Below, piece by piece: positions 1 to 8,431 of a stretch of DNA of 64,000 nt. This DNA comes from Urechidicola vernalis (GTDB lineage: Bacteria > Bacteroidota > Bacteroidia > Flavobacteriales > Flavobacteriaceae). The notes below the pieces were generated by a model. That model was given only the letters and a program-made list of their open reading frames with translations, searched no databases and was not told the origin of the DNA. The translations under genes were made by a program, and so were the position numbers. How positions within the stretch are numbered: the first letter of the stretch is position 1; every line of letters starts with the position of its first letter. The DNA lies in the NCBI RefSeq assembly GCF_031846385.1, contig NZ_JAVRHV010000001.1, positions 930,001-994,000 on the forward strand, written 5' to 3'.

Positions 1-282
1 GATACCATGTATCATGAGCCTATTGTTCCAATCATCCAAGAAGTAGATTTGTTATACCACGAAGCCACATTTTTAAAAGACAAAGAAGATTTGGCTTTAA
101 AAACGAAGCATAGCACTGCACAGCAAGCGGCTATGATTGCAAAAAAGGCTAATGTTGCAAAACTTATTTTGGGTCATTTCTCGAATCGTTATAAAGATTT
201 AAATGAATTTAAAATCGAAGCAACGAAAGAGTTTATAAATACTTATTTAGCAGAAGAAGGTAAAACATTCTCAATCGGATAG
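1..282 (+). CDS. rnz: Ribonuclease Z, C-terminal part (5'-truncated by window edge)
   Basis: The reading frame is open from the first base to the TAG at 280-282, so only the last ~93 residues are seen. They carry three signatures of the RNase Z metallo-beta-lactamase fold: a YHEATF segment, the HSTAQQAA segment, and LILGHFSNRY with the metal-binding His of the C-terminal GHFSxRY motif. RNase Z is the zinc endonuclease that matures tRNA 3' ends. The internal ATG at position 7 is not the start; the gene begins outside the window. No terminator with a U-run follows it before the next gene. Confidence 0.88.
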   Translation, partial: DTMYHEPIVPIIQEVDLLYHEATFLKDKEDLALKTKHSTAQQAAMIAKKANVAKLILGHFSNRYKDLNEFKIEATKEFINTYLAEEGKTFSIG

Positions 283-488
283 TTCTTTTTTCAAAGGAGG
301 TCTTTACTCAAAATCAATTAATAAGGATACGATAAAAATCGTAAAGTCAAATTAATAGAAGCCAAAATAACCCCAATTCAATTATATATTTTCTGTTTTG
401 TTAAAGTACTGTTAAACCTATTTAGAAAGGGTAACAGTAAATGATTAGCGTCGTCATATAAGCAACCAAATAGACTAAAAAACTAATC

Positions 489-2936
489 ATGAAAAACATT
501 ATATGCCTTTTGGCATTAACTTTAAGTATTGCTTTTAATGCCAACGCCACGAATGACGAATCTGCTAAAACCGGGACAATTTCAGGAAAAATTACCGATG
601 CAGAAACCAATGAATCATTACCATATGTAAATATTGTAATTAAAAATGCAGCCAATGAAATTTTAACTGGTGGAATTACGGACGATCAAGGAGAATTCGA
701 AATCAAAAAGATTCCATTAGGGCAAAATATAGTCGAAGTTCAATTTATTGGATTTAAAACAGAAGCTCGCACTATTAATTTCACTAAAGACGATGCCGTG
801 CATTCAATAGGGACCGTTGCTTTAATTGTAGATGCTGCTCAATTAGACGAAGTAGAGATCGTTGCAGAAGTGTCTACAGTTGTTCAAAAAATCGATCGAA
901 AAGTAATTAATGTAGGTAAGGATTTAACCGCCGCTGGAACTACGGCATCTGAACTTTTAAACAATGTGCAATCTGTTAGTGTTGATTCGCAAACTGGGCA
1001 AATTAGTTTAAGAGGAAATGAAAATGTACGAATCCTTGTAGATGGAAAGCCTACGAATGTGAGTGCCGCTCAATTACTGCAACAGATTCCATCAACTTCT
1101 ATAAAACAAGTGGAATTAATTACAAATCCTTCTGCAAAATACAACCCAGAAGGAATGAGTGGAATTATTAACATCGTACTTCATAAAAGTGCAAATCAAG
1201 GGTTTAATGGTACTGTTAACACTGGAGTTACACAAGGAGAAAATACCCGTTTTAACGGTTCATTAGATATGAATTACAAGACAGGAAAGGTAAATTTCTT
1301 TGCAAACTATGGTCATAACAATGGAAAAAATGACAACTATGGTTATGTTCATAGAGAAGACAATAATTCATTGCAAGAATTTGATTTTGAAATGGACAAC
1401 AAATCAAATGTGTTGAAAGCCGGAGCCGATGTTTATTTAAATGAAAAAAACACTTTCTCATTTTACACAACACAAAATCAATTTGATAGTGATAATTCAG
1501 GTACTCAAAAAATCACTGATGATGGAACTCTTGTTATAGATGGCTTTAATACTGCGGTTAGCGATACCAAAAACGCATCCTATAACTTCAATTATAAATT
1601 AGATTTCGAAAAAGAAGGACATAATATTGAGTTCGACGCCTCAATTGCCAATTTCAAAGGCCCTGAGGATGCCGAAAATGGAGACTATTTAAATCCGGAT
1701 GATGTTTTTAACAATTACGTTGCTAACATTGACAACAAGCGTGAAAGTCATTTATACAACCTAGATTATACAAACCCATTAACCGAAACTAGTAAATTAG
1801 AAATAGGACTGGAAGTTCGCGGAAGCCACTCAGAAAATTTCCAAACCACTACGCAACACGAATTTGTATTGGATGATAATGGAGATAGGATTCCTGATCC
1901 TGCAAATCCAGGAGAGTATTTAACTCAAGTTACGCCAGATTCTAGTTTTGATTATGTTAGGGATATTTATTCTGGTTATGTTAATTACATGCAGCAATGG
2001 GATAAATTAACCATGCAAATTGGTGCTAGATTAGAGCAATATGAAATTGTAGGAACTTTTAACAAAGGTGAAACGCAAACCGTTGAAGATCAAATTTTTT
2101 CAATTTACCCGTCTGCATTTTTTACTTATAATCCTAGTGAGAAAAACCAATTTCAAGTTAGTTATAGTCGAAGAGTAGACAGGCCTTCTCTTCAACAAAT
2201 AAATCCGATTAGAGAATGGAGTACTCCTCGTATAACTTCTGTAGGTAATCCTGCTTTAAATCCACAGTTCACAGATTCTTACGAATTAAACTATACGCGT
2301 CAATTAGAAAAAGGATCAGTTACATTTGGTACTTTTTACAGACAAGTACATGACAATATTACACGTATTTTAAATGTTGACCCATTAGATGAAGATAAAG
2401 TATTATTGTCATTTACAAATACCGATAGTAATAGTAGATATGGATTTGAAGCTTCATTTAATTATGCCGTTACAACTTGGTGGAGAGCTAATGCAAGTGC
2501 CGATTTATATGTACAGAATGAGACAGGTACCGCAAATGGAGATGAATTAGAAGTAACAAATAATGCATTTAACGCTAGAGTTAGTAACAATTTTACTTTA
2601 AACAAAGACCTTAGACTACAAATGTTTGCAATGTATAGAGGCGGTGGACAAAGTATTCAGTTTAAAACAGATCCGATGTGGATGATTAATTTAGGTGCTA
2701 GTTACAATGTTTTGAAAGGAAAAGGAACCTTAACATTTAGAGTAAACGACATTTTCCAAGGAATGAAGTTCAAATTCGAATCTGAAAACCCTTACCCTTC
2801 AGCAGGGCAATTTAATTGGGAAAGTAGAACCGCATATTTAGGCTTTAACTACCGATTTGGAGGTGGAAAAAACAAAGAAAGAAGAAGAAAAAATAGAGAC
2901 GATAATGAATCCCAAGGTGGTGGCGGGTTTTTATAG
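489..2936 (+). CDS. Outer-membrane beta-barrel / TonB-dependent receptor family protein
   Basis: 815 aa. Residues 1-20 form a signal peptide ending in NANA. A CarboxypepD_reg-like beta-sandwich (about 28-112, with SGKITDAETNESLPYVNI and VQFIGFK) is followed by a plug-like region (about 120-235, with LRGNENVRILVDGKP) and a long beta-strand-rich barrel rich in aromatic/Asn residues, the layout of the OMP_b-brl_3 group of TonB-dependent-receptor-like proteins. It probably sits in the outer membrane; the substrate cannot be told. No SusD-like partner is adjacent, so it is not a classical SusCD pair. The barrel is followed by a basic tail and a GGGGFL end rather than a terminal aromatic strand. 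A terminator follows at once, so the gene is probably monocistronic. Confidence 0.85.
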   Translation: MKNIICLLALTLSIAFNANATNDESAKTGTISGKITDAETNESLPYVNIVIKNAANEILTGGITDDQGEFEIKKIPLGQNIVEVQFIGFKTEARTINFTKDDAVHSIGTVALIVDAAQLDEVEIVAEVSTVVQKIDRKVINVGKDLTAAGTTASELLNNVQSVSVDSQTGQISLRGNENVRILVDGKPTNVSAAQLLQQIPSTSIKQVELITNPSAKYNPEGMSGIINIVLHKSANQGFNGTVNTGVTQGENTRFNGSLDMNYKTGKVNFFANYGHNNGKNDNYGYVHREDNNSLQEFDFEMDNKSNVLKAGADVYLNEKNTFSFYTTQNQFDSDNSGTQKITDDGTLVIDGFNTAVSDTKNASYNFNYKLDFEKEGHNIEFDASIANFKGPEDAENGDYLNPDDVFNNYVANIDNKRESHLYNLDYTNPLTETSKLEIGLEVRGSHSENFQTTTQHEFVLDDNGDRIPDPANPGEYLTQVTPDSSFDYVRDIYSGYVNYMQQWDKLTMQIGARLEQYEIVGTFNKGETQTVEDQIFSIYPSAFFTYNPSEKNQFQVSYSRRVDRPSLQQINPIREWSTPRITSVGNPALNPQFTDSYELNYTRQLEKGSVTFGTFYRQVHDNITRILNVDPLDEDKVLLSFTNTDSNSRYGFEASFNYAVTTWWRANASADLYVQNETGTANGDELEVTNNAFNARVSNNFTLNKDLRLQMFAMYRGGGQSIQFKTDPMWMINLGASYNVLKGKGTLTFRVNDIFQGMKFKFESENPYPSAGQFNWESRTAYLGFNYRFGGGKNKERRRKNRDDNESQGGGGFL

Positions 2937-2961
2937 AAGTCTTTTATAAAAATGTATTGGA

Positions 2962-2999
2962 ATAAAAGGCTCGCAAATTTGCGAGCCTTTTATATTTTC
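2962..2999 (+). terminator. Rho-independent terminator after the outer-membrane receptor gene
   Basis: A perfect palindrome occupies 2962-2993 (stem core GGCTCGCAAA, A/T-flanked) and is followed by a T-rich run (TATATTTTCT). It starts 25 nt after the receptor stop codon. Confidence 0.85.
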
Positions 3000-3002
3000 T
3001 AT

Positions 3003-3041
3003 TCACGGTTTTCCGTGATATCGAATCACGGTTTTCCGTGA
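3003..3041. repeat. Tandem pair of 16-bp palindromes TCACGGTTTTCCGTGA
   Basis: The identical 16-mer occurs at 3003-3018 and 3026-3041 (23-nt period). Each has a 6-bp inverted repeat TCACGG/CCGTGA around TTTT. A third half-site (TCACGGATTTTGGGG) begins at 3052. They lie between the receptor terminator and a TATCTTTG box at 3091. They could be paired operator sites or a dispersed palindromic element; function unknown. Confidence 0.7.
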
Positions 3042-3090
3042 TGCTAAAAATTCACGGATTTTGGGGATACCGCAGCATGTATTTATCATT

Positions 3091-3098
3091 TATCTTTG
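3091..3098 (+). promoter_or_regulatory. Possible orphan -7 box (TATCTTTG)
   Basis: TATCTTTG matches the Bacteroidota -7 consensus TANNTTTG exactly. The nearest upstream TTG (3061-3063) is 27 nt away, longer than usual, so the -33 element is uncertain. No plus-strand gene follows; the next plus-strand signal is the bidirectional hairpin at 3180-3210, so any transcript would be about 100 nt and non-coding. The 2937-3228 spacer holds nothing else I recognise. Confidence 0.3.
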
Positions 3099-3179
3099 TC
3101 TTAACTTTATTTCAGTTAATAATAGTTATTTTAAAAAATGATTTGGAGTATTTGGGGTTCTTTAAATTATTTGACAAAA

Positions 3180-3215
3180 AAAAATCCAAGTCCCCACGAC
3201 TTGGATTTTTATTTT
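3180..3215. terminator. Bidirectional terminator downstream of fabH
   Basis: A 12-bp stem (AAAAATCCAAGT at 3180-3191 with its complement at 3199-3210) and a 7-nt loop, with A/T runs on both sides. It lies 14 nt past the fabH stop on the minus strand and would also end a plus-strand transcript. Confidence 0.82.
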
Positions 3216-3228
3216 ATACACTAAATAA

Positions 3229-4236
3229 TTACCATCTCATTATTACACTTCCCCAAGTAAATCCGCTACCAAAGGCGGCTAATACTACTAAATCTCCATC
3301 TTTAATTTTCCCTTTATCAAATGCCTCTGTTAAGGCTATAATTACTGATGCAGCTGTTGTATTACCATACTTCATAATATTATTAAAAACTTGACTATCT
3401 TCAAGTCTAAATTTCTTTTGAATAAACTGTGCAATTCTCAAATTTGCCTGATGCGGTATTAACATATCAATATCTGTTGGCTGTAACTTGTTTTTTGCCA
3501 AGCCTTCCATAATTACTTCAGAAAAACGAACTACCGCATGCTTAAACACAAAAGTTCCATTCATATATGGGTAGTACGAAGTATCATCAGGATCATTTCG
3601 TTCTAATATAGCCGGTACCCAGTTAGCAATACTTGGTCCATCAACTGTTAATTCTCTTGCATGTTTCCCTTCAGAATGTAAATGAGACGATAATATACCT
3701 TTAGTGTTGTCTTCCGTTCTACTTAAAATAGCCGCTCCAGCTCCATCTCCAAATATTACAGACACTCCTCTACCTCTAGTCGTTTTATCCAATCCTCCTG
3801 AATGATACTCAGAGCCTATTACCAAAACATTTTTATACATTCCTGTCTTAATAAATTGATCGGCAACCGATAGCGCATAGACAAATCCGGAACATTGATT
3901 TCGGACATCTAAAGCACCTATCGTTGGCATATCTAACATATCTTGAATTTGAACTCCGCAACCAGGGAAATACATATCTGGGCTTAAAGTTGCAAAAACT
4001 ATAAAATCTATATCATCTTTGGTTAGCCCTGCTTTTTCAATTGCTATTCTGGCAGCCTTTGCTCCCATAGTTGCCGAAGTTTCTCCACTACCTTCCTTTA
4101 TCCAGCGTCTTTCTTTTATTCCTGTTCTTTCTTGTATCCATTCATCATTAGTATCCATCATTTTTGATAGATCATCATTGGTTACCACATTGTCAGGAAC
4201 AAAATGCCCCATTCCAGTTATTATCGAATTGTACAT
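3229..4236 (-). CDS. fabH: 3-oxoacyl-ACP synthase III (KAS III, FabH family)
   Basis: 335 aa, the usual KAS III length. The thiolase-fold Cys-His-Asn triad is visible as Cys115 (NQCSGF), His262 (PHQAN) and Asn292 (YGNTTA), with the GDGAGA loop at 163-168. The family condenses an acyl-CoA primer with malonyl-ACP to start fatty acid synthesis, in the cytoplasm. The gene stands alone: it is not next to rpmF, plsX or acc genes, so it may be a second or specialised KAS III rather than the main housekeeping copy. It is divergent from htpG across a 147-nt spacer and ends at its own terminator. Confidence 0.9.
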   Translation of the reverse strand: MYNSIITGMGHFVPDNVVTNDDLSKMMDTNDEWIQERTGIKERRWIKEGSGETSATMGAKAARIAIEKAGLTKDDIDFIVFATLSPDMYFPGCGVQIQDMLDMPTIGALDVRNQCSGFVYALSVADQFIKTGMYKNVLVIGSEYHSGGLDKTTRGRGVSVIFGDGAGAAILSRTEDNTKGILSSHLHSEGKHARELTVDGPSIANWVPAILERNDPDDTSYYPYMNGTFVFKHAVVRFSEVIMEGLAKNKLQPTDIDMLIPHQANLRIAQFIQKKFRLEDSQVFNNIMKYGNTTAASVIIALTEAFDKGKIKDGDLVVLAAFGSGFTWGSVIMRW

Positions 4237-4257
4237 AATCTTCTATTTTATTTCAAT

Positions 4258-4265
4258 CAAAGTTA
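4258..4265 (-). promoter_or_regulatory. Candidate fabH -7 box (TAACTTTG)
   Basis: Minus-strand TAACTTTG fits TANNTTTG and lies 21 nt upstream of the fabH start. No TTG is seen at the expected -33 distance, so only half the promoter is supported. Confidence 0.4.
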
Positions 4266-4383
4266 GCAAATTAATTTTTGTTATGCGCAGCATAAGAACT
4301 GAAAATGACATCTTGTCACAAACTTTGATTTGGTATTTTTTTTGTCAAGTAACAAGTATAAAACATTAAAAAATATATTTAAT

Positions 4384-6297
4384 ATGGCAACTGGAAACAT
4401 TAATGTAACAGCAGAAAATATTTTCCCTATTATAAAAAAGTTCTTGTACTCAGATCATGAGATTTTCTTAAGAGAACTTATATCAAATGCAACTGATGCA
4501 ACTTTAAAGTTAAAACACCTTTCTACTTTAGGTGAGGTTAAAGGTGATATTGGTGAACCGAGATTAGAGGTTATCGTTGACAAAGACAACAAACAAATCA
4601 GAATTATTGATCAAGGAATTGGTATGACTGGTGAAGAAGTTGAAAAATACATAAATCAAGTAGCCTTTTCTGGTGCAGAAGAGTTTGTAGAAAAATACAA
4701 GGACAAAGTTCCTGATAGTGGAATTATTGGGCATTTTGGTCTTGGATTCTACTCTGCTTTTATGGTCGCTGAGAAGGTTGAGATTTATACAAAATCGTAC
4801 AAAGAGGACTCAAAAGCTGTTCGTTGGGAGTGTGACGGAAGTCCACAATATACATTAGAGGAAACCGACAGAACGGAAAGAGGAACAGAAATTGTTTTAC
4901 ATATTGCTGAAGATTCTGAGGAGTTTTTAGATGAGGCTAAAATTGGAGGATTACTTTCTAAGTACAACAAGTTTATGCCTATTCCGATTAAGTTTGGAAC
5001 AAAAGAAGTAAATGATCCTTCGCATACTCCAGAAACTACAACGGACAAAGATGGTAAAGAAACGACTGAACCACATAGACAAATTACTGTTGATTCAATT
5101 ATCAATAATCCAAATCCGGCTTGGACAAAACAACCTAGTGAATTAGAGGAAGAAGATTACAAATCTTTCTACAGAGAATTGTATCCAATGCAGTTTGAAG
5201 AGCCTTTATTTAATATTCACTTAAATGTAGATTATCCATTTAACTTAACAGGAATTTTATACTTCCCTAAGTTAACGCAGAACATGGATCCTCAAAAAGA
5301 TAAAATTCAATTATACCAAAACCAAGTATTTGTAACGGATAATGTAGAGGGAATCGTGCCTGATTTCTTACAAATGTTACGTGGGGTAATTGATTCACCG
5401 GACATTCCGTTAAATGTATCTAGAAGTTATTTACAAGCCGATGGCGCTGTGAAGAAGATCTCTAGCTACATTACACGTAAGGTGGCTGACAAACTAGCAA
5501 GCTTGTTCAAAAATGACAGAAAAGCATTCGAAGAAAAATGGAATGATATTAAAATCATTATTGAATACGGAATGTTATCTGAAGATAAATTTTTTGAAAA
5601 AGCAGACAAATTTGCACTATATCCAACTGTTGGAGGTGAGCATTTTATCTGGAATGAATTAGTTGAAAAAATCAAAGATGCACAGACTGATAAAGACGGT
5701 AAAACGATTGTTTTATATGCCTCTGACGCAAAGGCACAACACAGCTATATTGAAGATGCAAAAGCAAAGGGATATGAAGTATTATTATTAGACTCTCCAA
5801 TTGTTTCTCATTTAATTCAGAAGTTAGAAACTAGTAAAGAGAATATTTCGTTTGTGCGTGTAGACGGAGATCACATTGACAACCTTATAAAAAAGGATGA
5901 CAACAAAATCTCAAAATTAAGTGAAGATGAGCAAACTAAATTAAAGGAAGTACTAGAAGGATCAATTCCAAAAGAAACGTATACTGTACAATTAGAAGCG
6001 ATGGACTCTTCCGCCAATCCTTTTATAATTACGCAACCAGAATTTATGCGTAGAATGAAAGAGATGCAAGCAACTGGTGGAGGCGGTATGATGGGTATGG
6101 GTAACTTCCCAGACATGTACAACTTAGTTGTAAATACAAACAGCGATTTAGTTGGTGAGATTCTGAACACTAAAACCGCTAAAAAACAAGAACGTTTAAT
6201 TAAGCAAACGTTTGATTTAGCCAAGTTGTCTCAAAACCTATTACATGGTGAAGAGTTGACCAACTTTATTAAACGTAGTTACGAATTGATTAAATAA
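4384..6297 (+). CDS. htpG: Molecular chaperone HtpG (bacterial Hsp90)
   Basis: 637 aa from the ATG at 4384. The frame is open further upstream (to 4330), but ATGGCAACTGG gives the family's normal N-terminus and the extra 18 residues look like leader. The GHKL ATPase domain shows ELISNATDA (catalytic Glu and ATP-binding Asn), DQGIGM and GHFGLGFYSAF; middle and C-terminal dimerisation domains follow. A Gly/Met-rich segment (GGGGMMGMG) precedes the C-terminal region. Cytosolic ATP-dependent protein folding and remodelling. The leader contains repeated TTGTCA elements that may be stress-control sites. A terminator follows the stop. Confidence 0.95.
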   Translation: MATGNINVTAENIFPIIKKFLYSDHEIFLRELISNATDATLKLKHLSTLGEVKGDIGEPRLEVIVDKDNKQIRIIDQGIGMTGEEVEKYINQVAFSGAEEFVEKYKDKVPDSGIIGHFGLGFYSAFMVAEKVEIYTKSYKEDSKAVRWECDGSPQYTLEETDRTERGTEIVLHIAEDSEEFLDEAKIGGLLSKYNKFMPIPIKFGTKEVNDPSHTPETTTDKDGKETTEPHRQITVDSIINNPNPAWTKQPSELEEEDYKSFYRELYPMQFEEPLFNIHLNVDYPFNLTGILYFPKLTQNMDPQKDKIQLYQNQVFVTDNVEGIVPDFLQMLRGVIDSPDIPLNVSRSYLQADGAVKKISSYITRKVADKLASLFKNDRKAFEEKWNDIKIIIEYGMLSEDKFFEKADKFALYPTVGGEHFIWNELVEKIKDAQTDKDGKTIVLYASDAKAQHSYIEDAKAKGYEVLLLDSPIVSHLIQKLETSKENISFVRVDGDHIDNLIKKDDNKISKLSEDEQTKLKEVLEGSIPKETYTVQLEAMDSSANPFIITQPEFMRRMKEMQATGGGGMMGMGNFPDMYNLVVNTNSDLVGEILNTKTAKKQERLIKQTFDLAKLSQNLLHGEELTNFIKRSYELIK

Positions 6298-6316
6298 TCT
6301 AGACTATAAATAATTG

Positions 6317-6343
6317 AAACCCGCTTATAAGCGGGTTTTTTTG
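6317..6343 (+). terminator. Rho-independent terminator of htpG
   Basis: A perfect palindrome at 6317-6338 with GC core CCCGCTT/AAGCGGG, followed by a T run, 20 nt after the htpG stop. Confidence 0.88.
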
Positions 6344-6358
6344 TACCTTTATTTTTCG

Positions 6359-7081
6359 ATGCAATTCAAAATTGAAATACCTAAGCCCTGCCATGAAAAA
6401 TGGAATGAGATGTCCACAACCGAAAGAGGAAGGTATTGCGCTTCTTGTAAAAAGGAAGTTTTCGATTTTCGATTTACTACTAAACAGGAGTTAGGCTTAC
6501 TCGTGAAATCTAATTCCGAAATTTGCGGTAGATTTAACCAAAATCAAATAAATCAAAAACTCAGTATACGTGAAAAACCGAAGTTTGGAAGACTGGCGTT
6601 ACTTTTAAGTATTCCAACATTTTTGACTTTAAACTCTCCAATATTTTCCCAAAAGAATGAAAATCAAATTGAATTTAATGAAACAAAAAATTCAACTGAA
6701 AATTTAATTCTTAACGATTCCATTGTTATCTCAGGTAATATTAAAGGTTTGAATGGACCACTACCAGGTGCCAATATTTCAATCGATAGAATAAAAAAAG
6801 GTGCCACGACTGACTGGCATGGAAACTTTGAATTAATATTAAATCGTTCAGAAGTCAAATTAAATGAAATTATAACTGTTTCTTTTATCGGATTTGAGGT
6901 AATCAAACAGAAAATTATGTTAAATACTAATCATATAACAATAAATGAAGTAATGACTGATTCCAATTTCTTAATAGGCGAAGTCGTAATTACTTCATAT
7001 GAAAAACCTTCAATTTTTCGACGAATTGGAAATTTGTTTAAGAAAAAATATGAATGCACTAACGAAAACCATAAACATTAA
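6359..7081 (+). CDS. Cys4-motif / membrane / CarboxypepD_reg-like domain protein
   Basis: 240 aa from ATG 6359; the frame reaches back to a TTG at 6314 but that would overlap the htpG terminator. The N-terminus has IPKPCHEKWNEM and GRYCASC, with Cys at 11, 27, 30 and 56 (ICGRF), a possible zinc-binding knuckle. One hydrophobic segment lies at about 78-97. A CarboxypepD_reg-like beta-sandwich follows at about 122-198 (ISGNIKG, GATTDWHGNFEL, VSFIGFE), then a basic tail (RRIGNLFKKK). I recognise the N-terminal motif as recurring in uncharacterised Bacteroidota proteins, function unknown. Inferred topology: cytoplasmic Cys module, periplasmic sandwich. Two bases separate it from the following peptidase gene, so they are likely co-transcribed. 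Confidence 0.7.
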   Translation: MQFKIEIPKPCHEKWNEMSTTERGRYCASCKKEVFDFRFTTKQELGLLVKSNSEICGRFNQNQINQKLSIREKPKFGRLALLLSIPTFLTLNSPIFSQKNENQIEFNETKNSTENLILNDSIVISGNIKGLNGPLPGANISIDRIKKGATTDWHGNFELILNRSEVKLNEIITVSFIGFEVIKQKIMLNTNHITINEVMTDSNFLIGEVVITSYEKPSIFRRIGNLFKKKYECTNENHKH

Positions 7082-7083
7082 TC

Positions 7084-8040
7084 ATGAAATACATACTATC
7101 ACTTTTTATTCTAAGTTTTTTAATTTCTTGTCAAAATCAAAAAAATACAATTTCAATTAATTCTGAAAAATTACTTCTTAATTTAAAAGCCATTGCCCAC
7201 GATTCTACTGAAGGTCGTTTTTTTGGAACTGAAGGCAATAAGAAAACTCAAATTTACTTAGCTAAAGAATTTGAAAAATTAGGTGCTATACCCGCTTTTG
7301 AAAATAATTACATACAAGAATATCCTTATACTTTTAAAGGTAAAAGAAGACAACGAATATATCCAATTGCAAACCCAAATGAAGATTTTAGTAATGTGCC
7401 AGACACAACTGTTATTGGAGGAAATGTTGCAGCCTATTTAAAAGGTAAAACGGATAAGACAATTGTTATTACAGGTCATTTAGACCACCTAGGTATAAGA
7501 AACGATAAAATATATAACGGTGCAGATGATGATGCATCAGGAACTGCCGCATTGCTTGCAATGGTCGAATATTTTAAAAATAAACAAATGAAGCACTCCT
7601 TGGTGTTTGCTGCAGTTGATGCAGAAGAAATCGGTTCTTTAGGAGCGGACTATTTATTAAAGAATTTTCCAATGGATACTGCCAAAATAGCCATGAATAT
7701 AAATATGGATATGATTGCGCATAGCGATTCAACAATTTACGCATCTGGGCTTTATCATTACCCAAAACTAAAAAAACCATTAGACGATCTAAATACACAC
7801 TTAGTACTTAAATATGGACATGACGATCCGAATAATGATGACTTAGATGATTGGACAAATTCTTCTGATCATAGAATTTTTCATAGAGCAGGTATTCCAT
7901 TTATTTACTTTGGTGTAGAAGACCATAAAGATTATCATAAGCACACAGACACCTTCGAGACCATAAATCAAGAATTTTATGTTGATGCCGTTGAAATGAT
8001 TATTCAGGCAATAGAAAATTATGATGCTTTCTTAGACTAA
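7084..8040 (+). CDS. M28-family zinc peptidase lipoprotein
   Basis: 318 aa. A lipoprotein signal (lipobox LISC, Cys16) suggests anchoring to the cell envelope. The catalytic domain has the M28 metal-site motifs: GHLDHLG (His132), GADDDASG (Asp148), DAEEIGS (Glu181-182), NMDMI (Asp209) and a late HTDTF His. Members are aminopeptidases or carboxypeptidases using two zinc ions on extracytoplasmic peptides; specificity cannot be told. It directly follows the Cys4/CarboxypepD_reg gene and overlaps the convergent DUF962 gene by 9 bp at its 3' end. Confidence 0.88.
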   Translation: MKYILSLFILSFLISCQNQKNTISINSEKLLLNLKAIAHDSTEGRFFGTEGNKKTQIYLAKEFEKLGAIPAFENNYIQEYPYTFKGKRRQRIYPIANPNEDFSNVPDTTVIGGNVAAYLKGKTDKTIVITGHLDHLGIRNDKIYNGADDDASGTAALLAMVEYFKNKQMKHSLVFAAVDAEEIGSLGADYLLKNFPMDTAKIAMNINMDMIAHSDSTIYASGLYHYPKLKKPLDDLNTHLVLKYGHDDPNNDDLDDWTNSSDHRIFHRAGIPFIYFGVEDHKDYHKHTDTFETINQEFYVDAVEMIIQAIENYDAFLD

Positions 8041-8373
8041 ATGATCTTTAGAGTTATTTAAGGCTATTTTACCCGATAAAATATCGAAGTACATTTTAAA
8101 ATCTGACTTTAAACTCCATAATGGGTACTTAAAAGTTGCTGGTTGATTTTGCTCAAAGAAAAAATGACCAACCCAGGCAAAACCATAACCTGCTAACGGC
8201 ACCAAAATTAACAATTTAGGTTCTCCGTGATATATTGCAGTTAATGTTAGCGCTAATACTATTGTGGTACCTAGAACATGTAAGAATCTACAAACAGTAT
8301 TACTGTGCTGCTTTAAATAAAACTTATAAAACTCTTCGTATGATTGGATTCTTTCTTCCATAAAAAATTTCAA
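8032..8373 (-). CDS. DUF962 / Mpo1-like membrane protein
   Basis: 113 aa (ATG at 8373; an in-frame ATG four codons on gives MEERIQS). Shows the family pattern FYLKQHSN, RFLHVLGT and GHFFFEQNQPATF, with conserved His and Asn, and two hydrophobic segments (about 34-46 and 54-70). The yeast relative Mpo1 is an Fe-dependent dioxygenase in 2-hydroxy fatty acid alpha-oxidation; whether the bacterial protein does this is unknown. Convergent with the M28 gene, with a 9-bp overlap of the stop regions. Confidence 0.8.
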   Translation of the reverse strand: MKFFMEERIQSYEEFYKFYLKQHSNTVCRFLHVLGTTIVLALTLTAIYHGEPKLLILVPLAGYGFAWVGHFFFEQNQPATFKYPLWSLKSDFKMYFDILSGKIALNNSKDHLV

Positions 8374-8391
8374 TTTATCTTTTAGTTATTA

Positions 8392-8399
8392 CAAAGTTA
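8392..8399 (-). promoter_or_regulatory. Candidate -7 box for the DUF962 gene (TAACTTTG)
   Basis: Minus-strand TAACTTTG lies 18 nt before the start codon, matching TANNTTTG; no TTG at the right distance upstream. Confidence 0.4.
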
Positions 8400-8431
8400 A
8401 GTAATAAACAGAACATAAATTTAAGTAATAA

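Noticed and set aside
293..300. AAAGGAGG, a perfect SD-like sequence
   Set aside because: No start codon or ORF lies at a suitable distance downstream, so it is probably chance or part of the rnz 3' region.
3038..3394. Plus-strand ORF of 118 codons between the receptor and fabH
   Set aside because: It runs through a terminator hairpin and is antisense to the end of fabH, with no family resemblance.
4330..4383. Longer htpG start
   Set aside because: The 18 extra residues precede the family N-terminus and fall in the leader; ATG 4384 fits.
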